Positions 1 through 8,833 of a DNA stretch of 64,000 nucleotides are shown here, piece by piece. The DNA is from Halalkalibacter krulwichiae (GTDB lineage Bacteria; Bacillota; Bacilli; Bacillales; Bacillaceae_D). Each line of letters begins with the position of its first letter. The stretch's first letter is position 1. The translations under genes were made by a program, and so were the position numbers. The DNA is taken from contig NZ_CP020814.1 of NCBI RefSeq assembly GCF_002109385.1, forward strand, positions 1,511,501 through 1,575,500, given 5' to 3'. The notes below the pieces were generated by a model, which made no database searches, was not told where the DNA came from, and saw nothing but the letters and a program-made list of their open reading frames with translations.

Positions 1-512
1 CTTGGGAAGGTCTTAAAAATTCACTATTTGATACATTGCGTACGACAGCGATGATCATGTTATTAATTGGTTCGGCAGTTGTTTTCGGGAGGCTGATTGC
101 GCTTAGTCGAATCCCGTTTGAACTAGGGGGTTGGGTAGAAAGCTTAGTATTACCTTCATTTGCCATTATGGCTTTGATCTTGCTCATTTACTTAATTTTA
201 GGCTTTTTCATGGATGCGTTAGCATTAATATTATTAACGATCCCAATCTTTTATCCAGTAGTTGTTAACACATTAGGATACGATCCGATATGGTTTGGTG
301 TCATTATCGTCCTTGTAGCGGCGATGGGCGTTATTACACCACCAGTAGGTGTGAATGTCTTCATTATTAAAGGGGTCGTGAAAGATGTAACTGTTGAGGA
401 GATATTCCGGGGCATTTGGCCGTTTTTGTTTATGATTATCCTGTTAATTGCTTTACTGATGGTCGTTCCAGAGATTGCGACATTCTTACCATATCTTGAT
501 TTCTTTAATTAG
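1..512 (+). CDS. TRAP transporter large permease, DctM family (3' part)
   Basis: C-terminal part of the 12-helix membrane subunit of a tripartite ATP-independent (TRAP) importer, which uses an ion gradient to take up organic anions delivered by a periplasmic-type binding protein. The frame is open from position 3, so the gene starts left of the window; the TTG at 36 is internal. About 169 residues are visible, with at least four hydrophobic segments and the DctM signature GVITPPVGVNVF near the end. It shows clear resemblance to the second DctM gene at 54342-55645. The downstream MFS gene starts 18 bases after the stop, so they are probably co-transcribed. Substrate unknown. Confidence 0.9.
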   Translation, partial: WEGLKNSLFDTLRTTAMIMLLIGSAVVFGRLIALSRIPFELGGWVESLVLPSFAIMALILLIYLILGFFMDALALILLTIPIFYPVVVNTLGYDPIWFGVIIVLVAAMGVITPPVGVNVFIIKGVVKDVTVEEIFRGIWPFLFMIILLIALLMVVPEIATFLPYLDFFN

Positions 513-530
513 TTGAATGAAGGTGGATGC

Positions 531-1736
531 ATGTCTAAAGGTGAGAGTTTATGGACAAAAGGCTTTATTATCGTTACGATTAGTAGTTTTCTATTATTTC
601 TCAATATGCAAATGCTGATTGTAACAACTCCTGTCTATTTAAGAGAACATTTTCAGGCAAGTGATCTGATGGTCGGGCTCGTTACGAGCCTTTTTGCTAT
701 CGCTGCTATAGTGGCTAGAATGTATGTAGGAAGACCCTCTCAAATGAATAAAATGAGAGGTCTTCTTTTTATAGGTTTATGTATTGCTTTACTGGCTACG
801 ATAGGTGTTTATTGGAGTTACGCAGTTATCGGAATATTATTATTACGAATGCTCTACGGTGTTGGTTTCGGTGTTGCTAGTACGACATTACCGACAATGG
901 CTTCAAACCTAATTCCTGTCAAGAAAATGGGGGAGGGGATGGGGTATTTTGGTTTTTCCAACACGTTAGCTTTAATGATAGGACCAATGTTTGGATTGCT
1001 TTTGCTAACCACTTATAATATGGGGACGCTGCTAGTAGCTGCATCTACTATCCTTGTTATTATATTTCCCTTAATGTTTGTGTTGAATCGTGCGCCCTCA
1101 CAAAGGGTTCATAATCGAACAATAGAACCTCCGGGTAGAGAAGTGAAGAATCCATTTTTCTTACCGAAACTTCTCGTTCCAAGTATCCTAAATGTATTGA
1201 TGTATTCGACGTACAGTGGATTAATTAGTTATCTAATATTTTTCGGCCAAGAACGAAATATTCAAGGAATTGGCAGCTTTTTTTTATTTGCGTCATTAGC
1301 TATTTTACTGATTAGGTCATTTGCAGGAAAGGTTTATGACAAAAAAGGACCAGTTGCCGTACTTGTCCCTGGTGCGTTATTGATGATGATCGGTTTAATC
1401 ATCCTTTCCTTTTCAACAAACCTCACTGTTGTCATACTATCTGCTTTTGTGTATGGCAGTGGGTACGGGATTCTCCAACCATCTATTCAGGCATGGATGA
1501 TCAATTATGTATCAAAGGAGGAACGTGGGCTTGCAAATGGAATGTTTTTTAATTCTTTGGACTTAGGTGTTGTATCAGGAGCGATCATACTTGGAGTTGT
1601 TGCCTCTTCTTTCGGGTATGTCGCTATGTATCAAATATCCGCTACTTTCATGTTTGTATTTCTTGTCATATTTGGCATATCGATCTTCTTAGAGCGTCGT
1701 CGCGCTAAAGTGACAAAGACTAGAGAAATTGTCTAA
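531..1736 (+). CDS. MFS transporter
   Basis: Major facilitator superfamily permease of 401 residues with about 12 predicted membrane helices. The N-terminal half carries the usual MFS layout, including an RPSQMNK stretch after helix 2 resembling the loop 2-3 motif. A TTG at 513 is in frame, but the ATG at 531 is preferred because AAGGTGG (520-526) sits directly before it. It follows the TRAP permease closely and is followed by a hairpin terminator, so the two form the end of one transcription unit. It probably moves a related small carboxylate or an efflux substrate; the sequence does not tell which. Confidence 0.85.
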   Translation: MSKGESLWTKGFIIVTISSFLLFLNMQMLIVTTPVYLREHFQASDLMVGLVTSLFAIAAIVARMYVGRPSQMNKMRGLLFIGLCIALLATIGVYWSYAVIGILLLRMLYGVGFGVASTTLPTMASNLIPVKKMGEGMGYFGFSNTLALMIGPMFGLLLLTTYNMGTLLVAASTILVIIFPLMFVLNRAPSQRVHNRTIEPPGREVKNPFFLPKLLVPSILNVLMYSTYSGLISYLIFFGQERNIQGIGSFFLFASLAILLIRSFAGKVYDKKGPVAVLVPGALLMMIGLIILSFSTNLTVVILSAFVYGSGYGILQPSIQAWMINYVSKEERGLANGMFFNSLDLGVVSGAIILGVVASSFGYVAMYQISATFMFVFLVIFGISIFLERRRAKVTKTREIV

Positions 1737-1775
1737 ATGTAAGATACAGAGAGGAAGATATGGAATTAACTTTAA

Positions 1776-1820
1776 AGATCATTGAAGAATGGGGGAATTT
1801 CCCTCCTTTTTCAGTGATCT
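1776..1820 (+). terminator. Rho-independent terminator after the TRAP/MFS unit
   Basis: GATCATTGAAGAATGGGGG pairs with CCCTCCTTTTTCAGTGATC; the non-Watson-Crick positions are G-U wobbles, giving a long stem with a very short loop. A T-rich stretch (TCTTCTTTGTTT) follows. It lies 40 bases after the MFS stop. Confidence 0.6.
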
Positions 1821-1911
1821 CTTCTTTGTTTGCGCTTTTCTTACTGCATCAGTTGAATTTTTTGATTACAATGAAAATAGATAGAATGTTTGATTCATAG
1901 GAGAGATGCAG

Positions 1912-2010
1912 ATGTATATTCGAGTAGTAGAAGGTTTTCATGCAGCTACCAATTGTTTGATTTTAAATCAAAAGGATCAATTGACTGAACGGATAGGCGG
2001 TTTAGGATGA
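1912..2010 (+). CDS. Possible 32-residue leader peptide upstream of the sigma-54 activator
   Basis: A 32-codon reading frame starts at ATG 1912, eight bases after a good AGGAG site (1899-1903). It ends in a TGA that overlaps the ATG of the following activator gene (ATGA at 2007-2010). The activator has only a weak AGGCGG site, so translational coupling would make sense. I do not recognise the peptide, it has no obvious signal or membrane segment, and such a short frame can occur by chance. Confidence 0.3.
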   Translation: MYIRVVEGFHAATNCLILNQKDQLTERIGGLG

Positions 2011-3479
2011 GAGATTTCTATCAAAACTTTTTGAATAAGGAAAAATTGTATGAGACGTTTTATGATGAAAAGGAACAGAGATTATCGTTTGCTAAATTAA
2101 TAGATTATCTCAATTACTCATACGACGGGTTACTATTAAGTGATACTGATGGACGAATTTTTTACGTAAATGAAGCTGTAGAGCGAATTTCTGGTGTGAA
2201 AAATCAAGAAATGCTTGGATTAACACCCGAAGAAATGCAAGAGCGAGGATTTATCGTTAGTCAATCGAAAAAGGTCTTAAAGAAAAATCCCCTAACGATT
2301 GTTCAAAAGTTAAAAACAGGAAAAGAAATATTCACAACGAGTCGACCGATTAAAGACGAAAAGGGAGAGACGGTTTGTTATATAGCGACGTTTCGAGACA
2401 TTAGTGAATTGAATGAGCTTCATCAAGAACACACCTTTCAGCGTGATATAGATTACCAAGAGTTACAAGAACTGCGGTCTCGGTTTTTGATGATGGATGA
2501 TATCGTTTCAACAAGTGCACAAATGAGGACGATCATTGAAAAATCGATTAAAGTTGCTCAATCAGATGCGACTGTGTTAATTCACGGAGAGTCTGGAGTT
2601 GGAAAGGAGTTAATTGCGAAAACGATTCACAATTCAAGTAGTCGATCCAAGAAACCTTATATTCAGATTAACTGCGGCGCCATCCCTGAGTCATTGATTG
2701 AAGCTGAGTTATTTGGTTATGAGAAAGGGGCTTTTACAGGGGCGGATCGTCCGAAAGCTGGTTTGTTGGAAGCTGGTAATGAAGGAACAGTGTTGTTAGA
2801 TGAGATAGGAGATCTTCCTTTAAATGTTCAGGTAAAGTTGCTACGTGTCATTCAAACAGGAGATTTTTACCGGGTTGGTTCGACGACTCCTCGTCAATTA
2901 AAGGTTAGGTTCGTCGCAGCCACGCATAGGGATTTAAAAGAAATGGTGCGACAAGGAACTTTTCGAGAAGATTTATTTTATCGCCTTAATGTTGTTCCAA
3001 TTGAAATTCCGCCATTGCGTGAGCGGAAAGAGGAAATCGTTCCACTGGCGTTTCATTTTCTGAAGAAAAATAATGAAAAATACCAAACGAATAAGAAACT
3101 AGATGAAGCTACGTGTAGACTACTAGAACACTATTCTTGGCCAGGGAATATTCGGCAACTGGAGAATATGATAGAAAGAATGGTCATTATGTCAGATGAG
3201 GATACGATTAAACCATGCGTCATTCCGGACGAAGTATTAGAACATCGTAAAAACGAAGGCGATCTTCCCGAACCTTCCATTTTAATGAACGAAACTGAAA
3301 TTATCCCACTAGCTGAGTTACGAGAACGAACGGAGAAGAAAATGATTGCAAGAGCATTGGAGCGATATGGAAGCATTCGACAAGCGGCCAAACATCTAGG
3401 AGTCAACCACTCAACAATTGTGCGGAAGATGCAAAAGTATGGAATTGAATCAAAATCTACTAGTGAACACGGTGTGTAA
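2007..3479 (+). CDS. Sigma-54-dependent transcriptional activator (PAS - AAA+ - Fis HTH)
   Basis: Bacterial enhancer-binding protein of 490 residues that would drive open-complex formation by sigma-54 RNA polymerase. An N-terminal PAS sensor covers roughly residues 28-135. The AAA+ domain spans about 165-400, with Walker A GESGVGKE (194-201), the sigma-54 contact loop GAFTGA (241-246) and Walker B LLDEIGDL (263-270). A Fis-type helix-turn-helix lies at about 442-480. It sits directly upstream of a near-perfect -24/-12 promoter (3588-3603) serving the acyl-CoA dehydrogenase/ETF operon, so it is very probably that operon's activator. The PAS domain suggests control by a small ligand. It resembles Bacillus activators such as RocR and BkdR in architecture. 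Confidence 0.95.
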   Translation: MRDFYQNFLNKEKLYETFYDEKEQRLSFAKLIDYLNYSYDGLLLSDTDGRIFYVNEAVERISGVKNQEMLGLTPEEMQERGFIVSQSKKVLKKNPLTIVQKLKTGKEIFTTSRPIKDEKGETVCYIATFRDISELNELHQEHTFQRDIDYQELQELRSRFLMMDDIVSTSAQMRTIIEKSIKVAQSDATVLIHGESGVGKELIAKTIHNSSSRSKKPYIQINCGAIPESLIEAELFGYEKGAFTGADRPKAGLLEAGNEGTVLLDEIGDLPLNVQVKLLRVIQTGDFYRVGSTTPRQLKVRFVAATHRDLKEMVRQGTFREDLFYRLNVVPIEIPPLRERKEEIVPLAFHFLKKNNEKYQTNKKLDEATCRLLEHYSWPGNIRQLENMIERMVIMSDEDTIKPCVIPDEVLEHRKNEGDLPEPSILMNETEIIPLAELRERTEKKMIARALERYGSIRQAAKHLGVNHSTIVRKMQKYGIESKSTSEHGV

Positions 3480-3500
3480 ATGCACCGTGTTTTATTTTTG
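3466..3500 (+). terminator. Terminator overlapping the end of the activator gene
   Basis: AACACGGTG (3466-3474) pairs with CACCGTGTT (3483-3491) around an 8-base loop that contains the stop codon. It is followed by TTTATTTTTG. The 3' arm also contains one of the TGCACCG repeats, so this dyad may double as an activator binding site. Confidence 0.6.
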
Positions 3501-3528
3501 CACCGTTGTTAGGTGTTAAAATGCACCG
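3481..3528 (+). promoter_or_regulatory. Three TGCACCG repeats: candidate upstream activator sites
   Basis: TGCACCG occurs at 3481-3487, 3499-3505 and 3522-3528. The second copy has a partial inverted mate (GGTG at 3512-3515). The cluster ends about 60 bases upstream of the -24/-12 promoter, a normal place for an enhancer-binding protein to act. Assignment to the activator encoded at 2007-3479 is inference. Confidence 0.55.
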
Positions 3529-3587
3529 AATTTACTATACTGCTCCATAAAGGTCAGGTAAATAAGGATTTTCAGCTTCGAAAAAAG

Positions 3588-3604
3588 TTGGCACGCATTT
3601 TGCA
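3588..3604 (+). promoter_or_regulatory. Sigma-54 (-24/-12) promoter
   Basis: TTGGCACGCATTTTGCA matches the sigma-54 consensus TTGGCAC-N5-TTGCA. The GG (3590-3591) and GC (3602-3603) doublets are ten bases apart, the invariant spacing. It lies 45 bases before the acyl-CoA dehydrogenase start codon. Confidence 0.9.
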
Positions 3605-3647
3605 GTATTAAAAGTAAATTGACTAAAACATGGTTGGAGGAATTCAT

Positions 3648-4787
3648 ATGGATTTCAAATTAAATGATGAACAATTAGCGATACAGGCAATGACAAGGGA
3701 CTTTGTTAATAACGAAATTATTCCAGTCGCAAGAGAATTTGATGAAGCTGAAACATTTCCAACTCAAGTGATGGATAAATTAAGAGATTATGGACTTTTC
3801 AACCTATCGATCCCAGAGCAGTATGGAGGGCCTGGAGTTGATAAAATCTCACAAGCAATCATCGTTGAAGAAATCGCTAGAGGATGTGCAGGAATCGCTA
3901 CCTCGGCTGAGGCGAATTCTCTCTCGTCTTATCCAATTCTAGTTGGAGCAAGTGAAGAGGTGAAAAAGAAGTATTTAAATCGCCTCACTGAAGAAAGACA
4001 ATACGCCTCTTTTGCTTTAACAGAGCCACAAGCAGGCAGTGATGTGATGGGAATGTCGACAAATGTAGAGAAGGTCGGAGACGAATACATCTTAAATGGG
4101 GAAAAGTGTTTTATAACAAATGCTAGTTATGCTCACTTTTTCGTTGTGTTAGCAAAACTAAAAGGCGAGCAAAGCTCAAAATCATTCGTAGCATTAGTGG
4201 TCGAACGTGAATCTGAAGGGGTTTTGGTTGGTCCAAAAGAAAAGAAGATGGGATTAAGGGCATCTGATACTGCATCGGTTACGTTTAATGATGTACGAGT
4301 TCCTATTTCGAATCGAATTGGGGATGAAGGAGAAGGGTTTAAAATTTTTATGAAAGCACTTGCTTACGCCAGACCTATGGTAGGAGCACAATCGCTTGGT
4401 GTAGCACAAGGAGCTTATGAAGAAGCGCTAGCGTATTCAAAAGAAAGGAAACAATTCCGTCAACCGATCTCAAACTTCCAAGCGATTCAATTTATGCTAG
4501 CAGATATGGCGATGAATATCGAAGCATCACGATTGCTCGTACATAAATCTGCTTATTTGCTCCAAGAAGGAACACCGTCAACTCTCGCTGCTTCTTTTGG
4601 TAAATGTTTCGCGGCTGATACAGCAATGAAAGTCGCAACGGATGCAGTGCAAATTTTTGGAGGATACGGATATATTCGCGAATATGCTGTTGAAAAACAT
4701 TTCCGCGATGCTAAAATTATGCAAATCTATGAAGGAACAAACCAAATTCAACGTGTCGTAATAGCGAAAGAAATTTTACAAGATTAA
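3648..4787 (+). CDS. Acyl-CoA dehydrogenase
   Basis: FAD-dependent acyl-CoA dehydrogenase of 379 residues, the normal length for the short-chain/butyryl-type family; it introduces the alpha-beta double bond into an acyl-CoA and passes electrons to ETF. Visible marks are the FAD/substrate region FALTEPQAGSD, the YSKERKQFRQPI stretch and the C-terminal YEGTNQIQR block whose Glu (about residue 362) is the catalytic base in short- and medium-chain enzymes. An in-frame ATG at 3630 is less likely than 3648, which has TTGGAGG at 3634-3640. It is the first gene under the sigma-54 promoter and is followed by etfB, etfA and the FadF-like gene. Acyl substrate is not determinable. Confidence 0.95.
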   Translation: MDFKLNDEQLAIQAMTRDFVNNEIIPVAREFDEAETFPTQVMDKLRDYGLFNLSIPEQYGGPGVDKISQAIIVEEIARGCAGIATSAEANSLSSYPILVGASEEVKKKYLNRLTEERQYASFALTEPQAGSDVMGMSTNVEKVGDEYILNGEKCFITNASYAHFFVVLAKLKGEQSSKSFVALVVERESEGVLVGPKEKKMGLRASDTASVTFNDVRVPISNRIGDEGEGFKIFMKALAYARPMVGAQSLGVAQGAYEEALAYSKERKQFRQPISNFQAIQFMLADMAMNIEASRLLVHKSAYLLQEGTPSTLAASFGKCFAADTAMKVATDAVQIFGGYGYIREYAVEKHFRDAKIMQIYEGTNQIQRVVIAKEILQD

Positions 4788-4807
4788 TATATTGGAGGAG
4801 ATTATAG

Positions 4808-5577
4808 ATGAACATTTTTGTAATAATGAAACGTACTTTCGATACAGAAGAGAAAATTGCCATTAAAGCAGGTCAAGTCGATGATAGTGGTGCTGAATTT
4901 ATTATTAATCCATACGATGAATACGCAATTGAGGAAGCGATTGTGCTGCGTGATCAACATTGTGGTGAAGTGACGGTTGTGACGGTTGGAACAGAAGAAA
5001 CGGAGAAAGAACTTCGCACAGCTCTTGCGATGGGAGCCGATAAAGCTATTTTAATTGATTGTGAAGAGGTTGAATCAATGGATCAATTTTCCACTGCTAC
5101 CTTACTGGCAACTTATTTAAAAGATCAAGAGGTTGATATTATTCTAGGCGGAAATGTTGCGGTCGATGGTGGTTCGGGTCAGGTAGGGCCTCGCGTAGCG
5201 GAACTTCTAGGAATTGCTCAAGTAACGACGATTACGAAGATTTCAATAGATGGAAACCAAGCGATCATCGTTAGAGATGTTGAGGGGATGAAGAAACGAT
5301 AGAAGTAACTTTGCCTGTACTTGTAACTGCTCAACAAGGACTAAATGAACCTCGTTATCCGTCGCTGCCAGGAATTATGAAAGCGAAGAAGAAACCACTA
5401 GAAACATTAGATTTAGATGATCTCGATTTGGAGGAAGAAGACGTAGAGGGGAAAACGAAGACTGTTGAAGTGTTTCTCCCAGCAGAAAAACAAGCTGGGA
5501 AAATACTTGAAGGTGAGATAAATGCACAAGTACAAGAGCTCGTATCTTTATTAAAAACGGAAGCGAAAGTTATTTAA
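4808..5577 (+). pseudogene. etfB: Electron transfer flavoprotein beta subunit, frame broken at 5284-5287
   Basis: EtfB forms a heterodimer with EtfA and carries electrons from acyl-CoA dehydrogenases. The reading frame from ATG 4808 stops at 5302, while the rest of the protein, including the family-typical AQQGLNEPRYPSLPGIMKAK, continues in another frame to 5577. One extra G in the GGGG run at 5284-5287 would join the halves as VEGDEETIEVTLPVLV and give 256 residues, the usual EtfB length. The missing base lies in a homopolymer, as in five other genes here, so an assembly error is the likeliest cause. It starts 20 bases after the dehydrogenase and precedes etfA. Confidence 0.9.
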
Positions 5578-5591
5578 TTGGAGGGATATAC

Positions 5592-6569
5592 ATGACTAAA
5601 AAAGTATTAGTAATGGCTGAAATTCGTGATGGTGAGCTTCGGAATGTTTCTTTTGAAGCTGTAGCTTGTGCTAAATTGATTGCAAATGGTGGAGAAGTAG
5701 TTGCCGCTTTATTAGGAGACTCGGTGGGTGAGATGGCAAACACGTTAATTCAATATGGTGCAGATCGAATTGTTAAAGTAGAGCACCCTGATTTAAAAGG
5801 ATACACAACAGATGCTTATCAACAAGCGATTTTACAAGTGATGGATGTGGAACAACCGGAAAGCTTGGTGATGGGGCACACGGCAATTGGGAAGGATGTA
5901 ACTCCTAGAATTGCCGCAAAGTTAAGCGCAGGCTTAGTATCTGATGTTGTAAATGTTGAGCTTGAAGGTGGCGAACCTGTTTTTACGCGACCGATCTATT
6001 CGGGTAAAGCTTTTGAGAAGAAGCAAGTGGAAGAGGGATTGATTCTTGTTACGATTCGTCCAAACAATATTATCCCGTTAGAAAGAGTTGAGAGTCTAAC
6101 AGGAGAAATAGATAGTGTACAGGTAGAGATTAAAGATCTTCGCACGGTCATCAAAGATGTTGTGAAAAAAGCCACAGGAGGAGTTGATCTTGCGGAGGCA
6201 AAGGTAGTCGTAGCTGGTGGTCGTGGAGTAAAGAGTGCGGAAGGTTTCAAGCAACTTGAAGAGCTTGCACAGTTGTTAAATGCCGCAGTTGGTGCATCCC
6301 GCGGTGCTTGCGATGCGGATTACTGTAATTATTCTTTGCAAATTGGTCAAACTGGGAAAGTTGTTACTCCAGATCTGTACTTTGCCTTTGGGATTTCTGG
6401 AGCGATTCAGCACTTAGCGGGAATGTCTAATTCAAAAGTAATTGTAGCTGTCAACAAAGATCCAGAAGCACCAATCTTTGAAGTGGCTGATTACGGAATT
6501 GTCGGAGATTTATTTGAAGTCGTGCCACTGTTACTAGAAGAATTAAAGGGTGCTTATGTCAATGGCTAA
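5592..6569 (+). CDS. etfA: Electron transfer flavoprotein alpha subunit
   Basis: EtfA, 325 residues, binds the redox FAD of the ETF heterodimer. The C-terminal FAD domain is clear: VVAGGRGVKS, GASRGACDAD, then QIGQTGKVVTPDLYFAFGIS and SGAIQHLAGM, followed by NKDPEAPIFEVADYGIVGD. The start follows a GGAGG site 14 bases after etfB. It completes an acyl-CoA dehydrogenase/ETF/membrane oxidoreductase set in one operon. Confidence 0.96.
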   Translation: MTKKVLVMAEIRDGELRNVSFEAVACAKLIANGGEVVAALLGDSVGEMANTLIQYGADRIVKVEHPDLKGYTTDAYQQAILQVMDVEQPESLVMGHTAIGKDVTPRIAAKLSAGLVSDVVNVELEGGEPVFTRPIYSGKAFEKKQVEEGLILVTIRPNNIIPLERVESLTGEIDSVQVEIKDLRTVIKDVVKKATGGVDLAEAKVVVAGGRGVKSAEGFKQLEELAQLLNAAVGASRGACDADYCNYSLQIGQTGKVVTPDLYFAFGISGAIQHLAGMSNSKVIVAVNKDPEAPIFEVADYGIVGDLFEVVPLLLEELKGAYVNG

Positions 6570-6653
6570 TGCGTTATAAATCATAGATAGGCGAGGCTGT
6601 CATCTGAACTATTGGTGGACAACCACAAAGCCTAATGATGTTGAGGTGTACAG

Positions 6654-8750
6654 ATGGAAACATTACAAATTATCAATCTCATATTCTTTTTACTTGTGAC
6701 AGGTTATGCCATTTATTTATTTGCTACATTGGTGAAAACACGTTATGAGTATATCAAACTAGGGAAAAAAGCAGAATTCGATCATACGGTACAAGAACGG
6801 TTTGAAGCGGTTCTTGTAAATGTATTTGGCCAGAAAAAGCTTTTAAAGGACAAGAAGAGTGGCGCGATCCATATTATGCTCTTTTATGGATTTTTGCTTG
6901 TGCAATTTAGTGCAATTGATGTCATTTGGAAAGGATTAGCATTTGGATCACACTTACCGCTCGGGCCTGTCTATCCATTTTTTACGCTCTTTCAAGAGAT
7001 GGTTGTTGTCATGATTTTAGTGGCCGTTGTTTGGGCTTTTCATCGCCGCTATATTGAAAAGCTCGTTCGCTTAAAGCGCGGATGGAAATCAGGTTTGGTT
7101 CTGATCTTTATCGGTGGTTTAATGATTTCCAAATTAGTTGTAAAAGGCATGGAGAAGATTTGGTTAGATAAGCCGTTAACAGGCTTTGAACCGATTGCTT
7201 CTGGAATTGCCACTTTGTTTTCTGGAATTGGCCCTACGGCAGCGGCAGTGTTGTTTTTCGTATTTTGGTGGCTGCACTTATTGTTTTTATTAACGTTTTT
7301 AGTGTATATCCCTCAGTCAAAGCATGCACATTTAATTGCAGGACCTGCCAATGTGTATTTAGGTCGAACGAACAAAGTTGGCCAACTTTCAAGCATTGAT
7401 TTTGAAGATGAAACTCAGGAAGTATTCGGTGTAGGAAAAGTCGAGGACTTCAACCAGAAGCAATTACTAGACTTATATGCCTGTGTGGAATGTGGACGCT
7501 GTACGAATATGTGTCCAGCCTCTGGGACTGGTAAAATGTTATCTCCAATGGACTTAATAGTAAAAATTCGAGATCATTTAACTGAAAAAGGAGCTGCTAT
7601 TACGTCACGTTCGCCGTGGTTGCCAGCTTACGCCTTTCATCATACAAAAGGCAATCAAATCGCTGCAGGGTCTGCAGCAGGTGAAGAAGTGGCTGCTGGT
7701 TATGACGTTAGTTTGATAGGTGATGTCATCACGGAAGAAGAAATTTGGGCTTGTACAACATGTCGCAATTGTGAAGATCAGTGTCCAGTGATGAATGAAC
7801 ACGTTGATAAAATCATTGATCTGCGGCGATACCTCGTTTTAACGGAAGGGAACATGGACACAGACGCCCAACGCGCAATCACGAATATTGAACGACAAGG
7901 AAATCCATGGGGGATTAGCCGGAAAGAGCGGGATAATTGGCGTAATGGACGTGAGGATATTCATGTGCCGACCGTAAAAGAATTAGAAAAAGCTGGTGAA
8001 GACTTTGAGTATTTGTTTTTCGTCGGTTCTATGGGTTCGTATGATAAACGAAGTCAAAAAATTGCGCAATCATTTGCTAAAGTGTTGAACGAAGCTAATG
8101 TCAAATTTGCGATAATCGGCAACAAAGAGAAGAATAGTGGTGATACTCCGCGTCGGATTGGAAATGAATTTTTGTTCCAAGAACTAGCAACCGCTAATAT
8201 TGAACTGTTTCAAAAGCACGGAGTTAAAAAAATCGTTACAATTGACCCGCATGTATATAATACATTCAAAAATGAATATCCAGAGTTCGGACTTGAAGGA
8301 GTGGAAATCTACCATCATACAGAACTTTTAGCCGAGTTACTCAAAGAAGGAAAGGTTAAACCGACGTATGAGGTGAATGAGACGATCGTCTACCATGATT
8401 CTTGTTATCTAGGTCGTTACAATGAGATTTACAGCCCGCCTCGCGAAATACTAGAGGCCATTCCGGGTGTAAACATCGTAGAAATGGAACGAAACCGTGA
8501 AAATGCTATGTGCTGTGGTGCGGGTGGAGGAATGATGTGGATGGAAGAGACTGTCGGACAACGCATCAATGTTGCACGTACAGAACAAGCGCTTGCTGTC
8601 AAACCAAGCGTGATCGGCAGTGGTTGTCCATATTGCTTAACGATGGTTAGCGATGGAACGAAAGCAAAGGAAGTAGAGGAACAAGTGAAGGCACTCGATT
8701 TAGTTGAAATACTAGAAAGATCAATTGTCAAAAGAGAAGAAATTGCATGA
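6654..8750 (+). CDS. FadF-like membrane iron-sulfur oxidoreductase (ETF:menaquinone oxidoreductase type)
   Basis: A 698-residue protein resembling B. subtilis FadF/YwjF and the membrane-bound ETF:menaquinone oxidoreductases, which move electrons from reduced ETF into the quinone pool. The N-terminal ~220 residues hold about five hydrophobic segments, as expected for a heme b and quinone domain. Two [4Fe-4S] motifs follow, CVECGRCTNMCP (near 277) and CTTCRNCEDQCP (near 367). Two cysteine-rich CCG regions are typical of heterodisulfide-reductase-like proteins (HDSCYLGRYN, and AMCCGAGGG near 620 with GSGCPYC). Position after etfA supports the role. A strong terminator ends the operon. Confidence 0.88.
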   Translation: METLQIINLIFFLLVTGYAIYLFATLVKTRYEYIKLGKKAEFDHTVQERFEAVLVNVFGQKKLLKDKKSGAIHIMLFYGFLLVQFSAIDVIWKGLAFGSHLPLGPVYPFFTLFQEMVVVMILVAVVWAFHRRYIEKLVRLKRGWKSGLVLIFIGGLMISKLVVKGMEKIWLDKPLTGFEPIASGIATLFSGIGPTAAAVLFFVFWWLHLLFLLTFLVYIPQSKHAHLIAGPANVYLGRTNKVGQLSSIDFEDETQEVFGVGKVEDFNQKQLLDLYACVECGRCTNMCPASGTGKMLSPMDLIVKIRDHLTEKGAAITSRSPWLPAYAFHHTKGNQIAAGSAAGEEVAAGYDVSLIGDVITEEEIWACTTCRNCEDQCPVMNEHVDKIIDLRRYLVLTEGNMDTDAQRAITNIERQGNPWGISRKERDNWRNGREDIHVPTVKELEKAGEDFEYLFFVGSMGSYDKRSQKIAQSFAKVLNEANVKFAIIGNKEKNSGDTPRRIGNEFLFQELATANIELFQKHGVKKIVTIDPHVYNTFKNEYPEFGLEGVEIYHHTELLAELLKEGKVKPTYEVNETIVYHDSCYLGRYNEIYSPPREILEAIPGVNIVEMERNRENAMCCGAGGGMMWMEETVGQRINVARTEQALAVKPSVIGSGCPYCLTMVSDGTKAKEVEEQVKALDLVEILERSIVKREEIA

Positions 8751-8768
8751 TGAGGATCCTATGAATGA

Positions 8769-8817
8769 ATAGGGCTTAAATGGTCTAAGAGACCTTTTAA
8801 GCCCTATTTTTCTTTTT
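8769..8817 (+). terminator. Strong Rho-independent terminator, probably bidirectional
   Basis: AGGGCTTAAA-T-GGTCT pairs with AGACC-TT-TTAAGCCCT around an AAG loop, followed by ATTTTTCTTTTTT. It lies between the FadF-like gene and the convergent amidase gene and can serve both. Confidence 0.85.
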
Positions 8818-8833
8818 TGTCATTCAGAAACTC

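Noticed and set aside
1760..1900. 46-codon reading frame between the MFS gene and the activator
   Set aside because: Although it has a GAGGAAG site, it runs through the 22-bp hairpin terminator at 1776-1820, which explains the sequence better; no recognisable protein.
5311..5577. Separate small gene downstream of etfB
   Set aside because: It is the C-terminal third of EtfB in a shifted frame; its own start lacks a ribosome binding site.
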